Source of the DNA: a virus
IMG/VR virus record: IMGVR_UViG_3300040801_006071
Span: 1-51,988 of that record
Strand: one strand, 5' to 3'
DNA length: 51,988 nt
Shown here: piece by piece, positions 46,640 to 51,988 of the stretch
How positions within the stretch are numbered: position 1 is the first letter of the stretch
How the letters are laid out: each line of letters begins with the position of its first letter
Program-made: the position numbers and the translations under genes
The notes under the pieces: model-generated
Told to the model about the DNA's origin: nothing
Seen by the model: the letters and a program-made list of their open reading frames with translations, nothing else
The model's database searches: none

Positions 46640-47644
46640 ATGCGCAACCAAGGCATTTGTGTTGTGTTCATTGAGGGTGTGAATATCATGCTTACCCTGC
46701 GCCGGGTGTTGCAACGCGTTAATGTCACCGACCGCGCGGGCACATCATCCGACACTGCCACCTTGATGATTGATGACAAAGATGGCCTTGTGGCCTTTCC
46801 CCGCCACAACGCCAAAATCACCATCTATATGGGGTTTCGTGAGTTGGGGGTGGCCCAAGTATTCAGCGGCACAATTGATGAAGTTCGCAGCACAGGTGGA
46901 CGCAGTGGAACGTATATTGAGGTCTCGGCCAAGGGGTTAGACACCAGCGGAAAGGCCAAAGAACCCCAACAACGCCATTTTGACAACATGACGATTGAAG
47001 CCATGATCAGGGCCGCAGGCGCGCATGCAGGCATCACCGATATTCGCATTGATCCCGATATTGGCACCATCACCCGTAACTATGAACATATGGATGACGA
47101 AAGCTTTATCGCATTTGGCGAACGTCTGGCCCGCGAATTGGGCGGTACATTCAAAATCAGGAATGACGCCGCGATTATGGTACGCAAAAACGCCAATAAG
47201 GCCCCATCAGGTGATACATTGCCCCCCATAGTCGCGGCGCGGGGCGAAAACCTGCATTCTTGGGATATCACCCCCTATATCGGGCGGGCACGATATAAAG
47301 AAATTCGTGTGCGATATTATGACCGCGACCAAGCCCGCCATGATGAGGTTGTCGTTGAAACAGAAATCGAAGGCAGCCGCGCCATTGCCGTTGGTAGATT
47401 TGAAGCCCCCAACCGACAAACAGCCGAGGAAATGGCAAACGCCCTAAAATCCGAAAGCGAACGCGGCAGTGGCGTTGGCAAAATCATCATCGAAGGCAAC
47501 GCCGCCGCCCAACCCGAGGCCGCCTGTATCTTAACCGGGGCGCGCATCAGTGTGACCGGGGCTTATGTCATATCGGGCGTCGAACACACCTATTCGCGCA
47601 GTTCTGGTTTTGTCACCAAACTGCACCTGGCCCATCCATTGTAA
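46640..47644 (+). CDS. late control / baseplate hub protein D
   Basis: This is a 334-residue protein. P2 gpD features are the start with VNIMLTLRRVLQRVNVTDRA, then DTATLMIDDKDGLVAFPRHN and AKITIYMGFRELG. The hub region carries YEHMDDESFIAFGERLAREL and the C-terminal half is beta-rich. In P2-type tails it forms the baseplate hub around the tube end. GGAG lies just upstream. It is the last tail structural gene. Confidence 0.93.
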   Translation: MRNQGICVVFIEGVNIMLTLRRVLQRVNVTDRAGTSSDTATLMIDDKDGLVAFPRHNAKITIYMGFRELGVAQVFSGTIDEVRSTGGRSGTYIEVSAKGLDTSGKAKEPQQRHFDNMTIEAMIRAAGAHAGITDIRIDPDIGTITRNYEHMDDESFIAFGERLARELGGTFKIRNDAAIMVRKNANKAPSGDTLPPIVAARGENLHSWDITPYIGRARYKEIRVRYYDRDQARHDEVVVETEIEGSRAIAVGRFEAPNRQTAEEMANALKSESERGSGVGKIIIEGNAAAQPEAACILTGARISVTGAYVISGVEHTYSRSSGFVTKLHLAHPL

Positions 47645-47712
47645 AACTGGAGCACTTTTTGTTACAGGTGGGGCAACGCGGCCCCACAAGGCCATCACAT
47701 ACGGAGCATTCT

Positions 47713-48075
47713 ATGCCTGATACAAGCTGGTGCCGTTTAGGTGGGTCGCGGGGTTATATTGTTGTTCGGGAATTGCGGTGGGATGTTGGCAGGAAAGGGT
47801 CGAGTTGGGTATTTTTGGTGCCTGTAGGCACGGAATTTGAAAGCTCGGTCCCGCGTCTTTTGACATGGGTGTTTCCCCCCGATGATCCATATTTTCTAAA
47901 GGCCGCCGCGATTCATGATTGCCTGCTTGAGGCCGGATACCGCCACGCTTTTGCCGATAGCCAGTGGTTTGAAGCCGCACTCAGCGATCACGCCCCCCCT
48001 TTGCGGGTTTGGGTCGCCTATTTTGCCATAAGGTGGCGCCGGTTTTTCATTTGGGCCACGAAAAGAATTTTCTGA
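47713..48075 (+). CDS. DUF1353-family phage protein
   Basis: This is a 120-residue protein: GYIVVRELRWDVGRKGSSWV, then FLVPVGTEFESSVPRLLTWV, FPPDDPYFLKAAAIHDCLLE and AGYRHAFADSQWFEAALSDH. This order is that of DUF1353 proteins, common near lysis genes of tailed phages, function unknown. A basic hydrophobic C-terminus (AYFAIRWRRFFIWATKRIF) may attach to the membrane. Start 47713 has GGAG upstream; the longer frame adds a non-conserved segment. Confidence 0.85.
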   Translation: MPDTSWCRLGGSRGYIVVRELRWDVGRKGSSWVFLVPVGTEFESSVPRLLTWVFPPDDPYFLKAAAIHDCLLEAGYRHAFADSQWFEAALSDHAPPLRVWVAYFAIRWRRFFIWATKRIF

Positions 48076-48111
48076 AATGGCCCCCAAAAACCTTTTTCTC
48101 AATCCGAACGC

Positions 48112-48216
48112 GTGGTTTTTCATTCACCAATCGAAATTTTTAGAACAGATGACCGTGATGAACTGCGCCGTATGATCCATAAAGGCACCACGCTTCGCAA
48201 AGTTATCTTGGCCTAG
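48112..48216 (+). pseudogene. possible N-terminal fragment of a transposase
   Basis: A short open frame from GTG 48112 to TAG 48216 reads VVFHSPIEIFRTDDRDELRR then MIHKGTTLRKVILA. It resembles the beginning of IS630-type transposases (the 'TDDERAELRR...TTLRKVILARAE' pattern). Only about 34 codons remain and no terminal repeats were seen. It may be a relic of an insertion sequence between the tail and lysis modules, or chance similarity. Confidence 0.3.
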
Positions 48217-48261
48217 AAAGCCAATTTCCGCGTAGTATAAACACTTAAAACCGCAAGCAGA

Positions 48262-48657
48262 TCAATCGTTTTGATGGGCGACTTGAAGCCGATCTTTAGC
48301 CAATTCCGCGAAAAAGGCAGACCGGTTTGGGGTCACCGCATCAACCCGTGCCAGCAGGGATTTGGGGATGGTGATGTAAATGCGTTCTGCCGCGTTGGTG
48401 ACTGTTACAGGCAGCCACGCCACTACGCCACCATCGGCCTCAATATCGTTTGCATCCATTGGGGCGGGCAAGTCTTGGCCCGCATCTACAAGGGTGGCAA
48501 TCTCGTCATCCAACATCAATTGCGCAAGGCGCAGGGCCTCGGCCTGTGTGGGGGCGCCACCGCCGCCAAATTCAGGGCTGAAATACCCCCACAAATCTCC
48601 GTCATGATGCAGAATTACAGGGTAAAGGCGGGTTTCTTTATAGGTCATCTTGGGCAT
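48262..48657 (-). CDS. hicB: HicB-family antitoxin
   Basis: This is a 131-residue protein. The HicB-like N-terminal domain shows YPVILHHDGDLWGYFSPEFG, then GAPTQAEALRLAQLMLDDEI. The C-terminus (IYITIPKSLLARVDAVTPNR, then SAFFAELAKDRL) is a ribbon-helix-helix-type DNA-binding domain that represses the operon. It neutralises HicA and lies directly downstream of it. Start 48657 (ATG) is preferred; a GTG at 48669 would overlap the hicA stop. Confidence 0.88.
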   Translation of the reverse strand: MPKMTYKETRLYPVILHHDGDLWGYFSPEFGGGGAPTQAEALRLAQLMLDDEIATLVDAGQDLPAPMDANDIEADGGVVAWLPVTVTNAAERIYITIPKSLLARVDAVTPNRSAFFAELAKDRLQVAHQND

Positions 48658-48665
48658 GACTGATC

Positions 48666-48851
48666 TCACTTCGGTAATTTGATCTTGGCTTGTTTGGCAA
48701 TCATTCGTGCAGTGGGCAGGGGAATGTCTTTATGCCGGCCAACGATCGTGGTGCGGCCATCATTATGTACCCATTTTTCGTGATTGGCGCCGCCTTTGCT
48801 TAGAAACCCGGCGGCCTCAAGGGCTTTGATGATGTCGCGTCTTTTGGTCAT
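48666..48851 (-). CDS. hicA: HicA-family mRNA interferase toxin
   Basis: This is a 61-residue toxin: RRDIIKALEAAGFLSKGGAN, then HEKWVHNDGRTTIVGRHKDI and PLPTARMIAKQAKI. This is the complete HicA dsRBD-like fold, with catalytic His in GANHEKW. It cleaves mRNA and arrests growth. It is first in the operon, with hicB 8 bases or less downstream. It is transcribed against the late genes, so it is likely active in the lysogen and stabilises the prophage. Confidence 0.92.
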   Translation of the reverse strand: MTKRRDIIKALEAAGFLSKGGANHEKWVHNDGRTTIVGRHKDIPLPTARMIAKQAKIKLPK

Positions 48852-48903
48852 GCTTTATTTATAAACTTTTGCGCATAATTAAACAAGCGTAAAATACACA
48901 AAT

Positions 48904-48930
48904 GCGTATAAAAAACTAGGCAATATACGC
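48904..48930. promoter_or_regulatory. inverted repeat upstream of hicA (probable HicB operator)
   Basis: GCGTATA (48904-48910) and TATACGC (48924-48930) are exact inverted copies 13 bases apart in the AT-rich 123-base gap between hicA and the divergent holin-like gene. Related GCG/TAT elements recur nearby (about 48870, 48890 and 48941). It is a likely autoregulatory operator of the hic operon. Confidence 0.5.
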
Positions 48931-48974
48931 GCAAACTTCGACGCTTATAACGCAATAACTCAAGGAATTTACAT

Positions 48975-49307
48975 ATGGAATGGTGGGATGTTTTGGGTGT
49001 TAAGGCGGGGGCGGTTGTGGCTGGGTTTGTGGGCGGTGTTGTGTCTTTGTCTTTGATCCGCAATCTCACGCCCTTATCGGCGGTTGGCACGGTGTTGGGC
49101 GGCACGGCCTGTGCGGCGTATCTGACGCCTATTGTGCTTGAATATACCGGGTTAAATGGGTCGATGGAACATGCGCTGGCGTTTCTATTGGGGATTGTTG
49201 GCATGAATGGCGTGGCGGGGGTGTTCAAGATATCCGAACGGTTCAAATCCCAACCGATTGACACCATCACCACATTGCGTGGGGGGCGCGACGGCGATGA
49301 TAATTGA
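48975..49307 (+). CDS. holin-like membrane protein
   Basis: This is a 110-residue protein with three hydrophobic segments (about 9-30 AGAVVAGFVGGVVSLSLI; 34-54 AVGTVLGGTACAAYL; 64-82 HALAFLLGIVGMNGVAGVF) and a charged C-terminus (RGGRDGDDN). This matches the size and topology of class I/III holins. Such proteins open the inner membrane at the programmed time so that endolysin can reach the wall. It is the first lysis gene, overlapping the next by 11 bases. Confidence 0.65.
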   Translation: MEWWDVLGVKAGAVVAGFVGGVVSLSLIRNLTPLSAVGTVLGGTACAAYLTPIVLEYTGLNGSMEHALAFLLGIVGMNGVAGVFKISERFKSQPIDTITTLRGGRDGDDN

Positions 49308-49599
49308 TCGGATCATATCCATCACAACCCTGCTGTTTGACCCAATCGCGGCGGTTGTGATCATTATCTTTCTTGTCACCGACAAGGGCGCGCGCGCAGC
49401 CCCTATGTTATTGCGCATTGGGCTGGCGCTGTGCGCGGCGGGTCTTTTGGCGCAAAGCCACCGCAGCTTGGTTGCCTTTTTATTTGGTGGCTTTCCCGGT
49501 GATCTGGAATTGCCATTCTGGGTGCTAAAGGATTGGGGCCTTGTCGTGATCGCCCTGCATTTCGCCCGCGTTCGATGGTTTGCGCCAAAGCGCGGCTAA
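49297..49599 (+). CDS. second holin-like / antiholin membrane protein
   Basis: This is a 100-residue protein. Its hydrophobic stretches include DPIAAVVIIIFLVTD (about 15-30), LRIGLALCAAGLLA (about 36-52) and WGLVVIALHFARV near the end, with a basic C-terminus. It starts inside the end of the preceding holin-like gene, suggesting coupled expression as a holin/antiholin pair. The functional assignment is by topology and position. Confidence 0.55.
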   Translation: MIIDRIISITTLLFDPIAAVVIIIFLVTDKGARAAPMLLRIGLALCAAGLLAQSHRSLVAFLFGGFPGDLELPFWVLKDWGLVVIALHFARVRWFAPKRG

Positions 49600-49622
49600 T
49601 CATTCAATCATATACACCATCC

Positions 49623-49645
49623 CCCGCCCTTTGGCGGGTTTTTTT
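49623..49645 (+). terminator. intrinsic terminator within the lysis module
   Basis: CCCGCC (49623-49628) and GGCGGG (49633-49638) form a 6-bp stem with a 4-base loop followed by TTTTTTT (49639-49645). It lies between the holin pair and the endolysin, so endolysin expression depends on antitermination or read-through. Confidence 0.85.
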
Positions 49646-49659
49646 AACGGAGAAACCCC

Positions 49660-50298
49660 ATGCGTGACATCACCGATATTATCATTCACTGCACCGCCAC
49701 CCGCCCAAATTGGATGCAGGGGCGCGCCCTCACCGATAAGGTTGCCGAAATCCGACACTGGCATGTCGATGATCGCGGGTTTGCCGATATCGGCTATCAC
49801 TATCTGATCGATCGCGATGGCACGGTGGCCGAGGGACGGCCCGTCGAACGGCCCGGCGCGCATACTTATGGCCATAATGCCAACAGCATCGGCATCGCCT
49901 TGATCGGCGGGCATGGCGGGGGCGCGAATGATCAATTTTTCGATCACTTTACCCCCGCGCAAGACCGCGCCCTGCGCGATGTAATCACGCAACTAGAGGG
50001 GCAGTTTGGGCCTGCGCGCCTGTCTGGCCATAATGAATATGCGGCCAAGGCCTGCCCCTGTTTTAAGGTGCGCGATTGGTTTGCGGCCCGCGCGCCGCGC
50101 ACATCCCCCGCGCAATCCACCACATTGCAGGCCACCGCCGCGGCCGCCCTGGCCAGTGCCGGCGGCGTCTTTACCGCCCTTGGCGAATTAACACCCGGCG
50201 CGCAGATCGCGGTGGTGGGTCTGGCCGGTATCGGGGCCATTGCGCTTGGCTGGATCGCGCGCGAACGTCTGCGCAAATGGGCCGGGGGGGATCGGTGA
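49660..50298 (+). CDS. endolysin: N-acetylmuramoyl-L-alanine amidase with C-terminal membrane segment
   Basis: This is a 212-residue protein. The PGRP/amidase_2 domain (1-145) shows IIIHCTATRPNW with zinc ligand His10, then GYHYLIDRDGTVAEGRP, RPGAHTYGHNANSIGIALIG and SGHNEYAAKACPCF (His and Cys ligands). It cuts the amide bond between muramic acid and L-alanine. A hydrophobic segment (about 168-195) at the C-terminus suggests membrane tethering, which is unusual for endolysins. GGAG lies upstream. It overlaps the i-spanin gene (TGATG). Confidence 0.93.
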   Translation: MRDITDIIIHCTATRPNWMQGRALTDKVAEIRHWHVDDRGFADIGYHYLIDRDGTVAEGRPVERPGAHTYGHNANSIGIALIGGHGGGANDQFFDHFTPAQDRALRDVITQLEGQFGPARLSGHNEYAAKACPCFKVRDWFAARAPRTSPAQSTTLQATAAAALASAGGVFTALGELTPGAQIAVVGLAGIGAIALGWIARERLRKWAGGDR

Positions 50299-50549
50299 TG
50301 ATCATCCCCAAACTACCTTGGGCGCTGGCCGCCATTCTGGCCGGGGTCGCCCTGGCCAAACATATCGACGCCACCCAAACGCAGGCGCGCCTTGACCGCG
50401 CCCTGCATGACCTGACCACCGCGCGCGGATCACACGCCGCTTGTACCGCCCGTATCCAAAACATCCAAGAGGCAGAAACCCGCAATGCGACACTTCCTGA
50501 TGACCTGCGCAACTTTGATCCTCGTGAGTGGCTGCTCATCCCCGAATAG
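50298..50549 (+). CDS. i-spanin (Rz-like)
   Basis: This is an 83-residue protein with a single N-terminal transmembrane helix (LPWALAAILAGVALA, 6-20), a periplasmic helical region (DATQTQARLDRALHDLTTAR) and a polar end. This is Rz topology. Its 3' third is overlapped by the Rz1-like gene in another frame. With Rz1 it fuses inner and outer membranes in the last step of lysis. Confidence 0.7.
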   Translation: MIIPKLPWALAAILAGVALAKHIDATQTQARLDRALHDLTTARGSHAACTARIQNIQEAETRNATLPDDLRNFDPREWLLIPE

Positions 50550-50706
50550 GACCACAAACGCGCCGCTGTTCTGTGACCTCGTGACCGAAGATTTTCGGTG
50601 GACCCAACCCGAATGGGACGCCCGATTGGCGAACGAATGGCAGGCAAACCTAAGACGCGAGGTGCAGATTAATCAGCACCGAAGGGCGATGTGTGGGGAT
50701 GGATAA
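50485..50706 (+). CDS. o-spanin lipoprotein (Rz1-like), overlapping Rz
   Basis: This is a 73-residue protein. The signal sequence ends in a lipobox (ATLILVSGC, with Cys at about residue 17), then a Ser-Pro rich start typical of Rz1 mature parts. It begins inside the Rz gene in a different frame, 65 bases overlapping, and ends well beyond it. The lipid anchor would place it in the outer membrane, where it pairs with the i-spanin. Confidence 0.75.
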   Translation: MRHFLMTCATLILVSGCSSPNRTTNAPLFCDLVTEDFRWTQPEWDARLANEWQANLRREVQINQHRRAMCGDG

Positions 50707-50721
50707 ACGTCAAAATGGGGA

Positions 50722-50749
50722 TTACCTATCAAAACCACTGTGCTAAGAT
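50722..50749 (+). promoter_or_regulatory. promoter of the DUF488 pair
   Basis: TTACCT (50722-50727), 16 bases, then TAAGAT (50744-50749) preceded by TG at 50741-50742, an extended -10 box. AAGGAG follows as a ribosome site for the ATG at 50767. An own promoter suggests expression independent of the late transcript. Confidence 0.5.
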
Positions 50750-50766
50750 AAATAAAAGGAGAAGAC

Positions 50767-51282
50767 ATGAGTATATTATTCACAGTCGGTTATGAGGGCA
50801 CAGATATCGACAGGTTCGTGCGGACACTGAAGGCTGCCGGGGTCCGACAGTTGGCCGATGTGCGCGCAGTTGCCGTTTCGCGCAAGCCCGGTTTCTCTAA
50901 AAAGAAACTCTCGCAACGCCTCGCTGAAGAAGGCATCGAATATATTCATTTCGTTGCCCTTGGAGATCCGAAGCCCGGCAGAGAAGCAGCCCGCGCGGGC
51001 AAATTCGATCTTTTCCGTTCAATCTATGGCGACCACATCGAAACAGATGCAGCACAGCATGCGCTTCAGGACTTGAAGGATACAGTAGTTGCTGCGGCAA
51101 CGTGCTTGCTATGTTTTGAGCGAGACCCAGAAACTTGCCATCGAACAATTGTTGCACGTGAAGTAACCGATCAACTCGGCTTCAATATTTTCAACCTTTT
51201 TGCTGATGATCCAGAGCGCTATGTCCGTCACGCTGAAAAATTGCCGCGTTTCCATCCTAGTGAAAGCGTTACCGCGGCGTAG
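50767..51282 (+). CDS. DUF488-family protein
   Basis: This is a 171-residue protein: FTVGYEGTDIDRFVRTLKAA, then LADVRAVAVSRKPGFSKKKL and FVALGDPKPGREAARAGKFD. The hallmark CLLCFERDPETCHRTIVARE follows. These are the DUF488 features (Cys-His cluster CxxCxRxxxxCHR). The biochemical function is not known to me. It has its own promoter and a partner gene overlapping its 3' end by 62 bases. It lies at the phage right end outside the lysis cassette, a usual place for cargo or defence genes. Confidence 0.88.
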   Translation: MSILFTVGYEGTDIDRFVRTLKAAGVRQLADVRAVAVSRKPGFSKKKLSQRLAEEGIEYIHFVALGDPKPGREAARAGKFDLFRSIYGDHIETDAAQHALQDLKDTVVAAATCLLCFERDPETCHRTIVAREVTDQLGFNIFNLFADDPERYVRHAEKLPRFHPSESVTAA

Positions 51283-51988
51283 TGCCACACATGGGGAAAC
51301 AGTTTGCTGCGCCGGGGTGACGCACTACGGCGATTTCAAACGGTTGTTTCCGGTTCGTTTTCGGCATTTGGGCGATGGGGCATCCTTTAAACGATGGGAT
51401 TGGGTTGATTTCAAATATCGGCTACCAACAAGCGACCGCAGAAGTGAAAGCTGCCATGTGATGGAGGACTCCATTGTTGTAGATGGGTCAATGTCTGCAA
51501 GGGACCGTTCAGCATTCCTAGACCCACTTGTGTCAAATTCGGTCGAGGACGCAGCTGCAGAAGGCAAATCTCTGGCATTAATTCGGCCTAGGAATACCCG
51601 CTTTTATTACAAGGTCAAGGCAGATGCGGAGCTCGAAGCCGAGCGAAAAATCTATAAACAAGCTGCAAGCCAAGGCTCCTTTTTTGATAAACAGCTTGCA
51701 GCACTTGAACCAAGCCCTTTTGAATTTCGTTTCAAGTTTGAAGATGGCAGCGGCCCACATGATTACGCAAATGGTGATTGGGAGGCTCATGCCATGTTCT
51801 TCAATGGGCGAAAGCGTGAAAAATCGGACCAGGCGGTACTCGATTGGATGAGCACGACATTCAACGAACAATACGCAACCCGCGGAATGCTCTTCTGTGT
51901 CGGCAACATGGCTAAGCACCCGAAAACATGGCAACTTTTGGGAGTGCTGCGCGTGGATGACACGAGCCAAAGCGCTTTACAGTTTTGA
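51221..51988 (+). CDS. DUF488-partner protein of unknown function
   Basis: This is a 255-residue protein. The N-terminus (VSILVKALPRRSATHGETVC, then CAGVTHYGDFKRLFPVRFRH and FKRWDWVDFKYR) belongs to an uncharacterised family I recognise from genes paired with DUF488 in many bacteria. The C-terminus holds an acidic helical part and a YATRGMLFCVGNMAKHPKTW segment. Start 51221 lies within the DUF488 gene in another frame, indicating tight coupling. The gene ends at the last base of the window. Nucleic-acid processing or phage defence is possible but unproven. Confidence 0.75.
   Translation: MSVTLKNCRVSILVKALPRRSATHGETVCCAGVTHYGDFKRLFPVRFRHLGDGASFKRWDWVDFKYRLPTSDRRSESCHVMEDSIVVDGSMSARDRSAFLDPLVSNSVEDAAAEGKSLALIRPRNTRFYYKVKADAELEAERKIYKQAASQGSFFDKQLAALEPSPFEFRFKFEDGSGPHDYANGDWEAHAMFFNGRKREKSDQAVLDWMSTTFNEQYATRGMLFCVGNMAKHPKTWQLLGVLRVDDTSQSALQF

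Overview
The window is a nearly complete temperate-phage genome (prophage) in an alphaproteobacterium, most likely of the Rhodobacteraceae. This rests on the protein flavour (RecT, Rha, DUF1367, DUF4942-methyltransferase and II-C Cas9 families as seen in that group) and on moderately GC-rich codon use. It was inferred by reading, without database searches. The left end carries one small exported protein that looks like host flank. It is followed by a 16-base block at 506-521 that looks like the 3' end of a tRNA-Leu gene (attL), and then the integrase. No second copy of that block was seen, so attR and the restored tRNA probably lie just beyond position 51988.

Layout. 666-12446: integrase and a leftward, tightly coupled early operon. 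It holds an excisionase-like protein, a cytosine methyltransferase, a RecD/Dda-like helicase, DUF1364 and DUF1367 proteins, a DUF4942-methyltransferase, Rha, SSB, RecT and small unknowns. A rightward island of a SWIM-zinc-finger protein plus HigBA toxin-antitoxin interrupts it. 12447-14810: immunity region with OL- and OR-like operators sharing a TGTACG-N7-CGTACA motif, a CI-type S24 repressor, two lysogenically expressed envelope-type proteins, and a Cro-like protein. 14908-19934: rightward early operon with a RuvC-like resolvase, a methyltransferase, a replication-type HTH protein and unknowns.

19938-25178: a complete type II-C CRISPR-Cas9 system inside the phage genome. It has a 7-repeat/6-spacer array, cas2, cas1, cas9 and a divergently transcribed tracrRNA that I located by its anti-repeat. 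Each repeat ends in an extended -10 box, as in Neisseria, so each spacer probably has its own promoter and is read toward cas2. This is the most important element here: a phage carrying its own adaptive immune system, presumably against competing phages or mobile elements.

25258-50706: late region. A promoter followed at once by a terminator (lambda pR'/tR'-like) precedes the late genes. The head module is lambda-like: Nu1/A terminase, W, B, C with nested Nu3, D, E. The tail module is P2-like and contractile: V, W, J, I, fibre, sheath, tube, E/E' with a -1 frameshift site, T, U, X, D. Lysis follows (two holin-like proteins, amidase, Rz/Rz1), with a HicAB toxin-antitoxin between tail and lysis genes. 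50767-51988: a DUF488 protein and an overlapping partner gene form a cargo pair at the right end.

How it fits together: CI, acting on the shared operators, holds the two divergent early operons off in the lysogen. The early operons supply recombination, replication and four DNA methyltransferases. Late expression is probably gated by antitermination at 25258-25332. CRISPR-Cas9, two toxin-antitoxin pairs, the cI-linked envelope genes and the DUF488 pair are accessory fitness or defence cargo.
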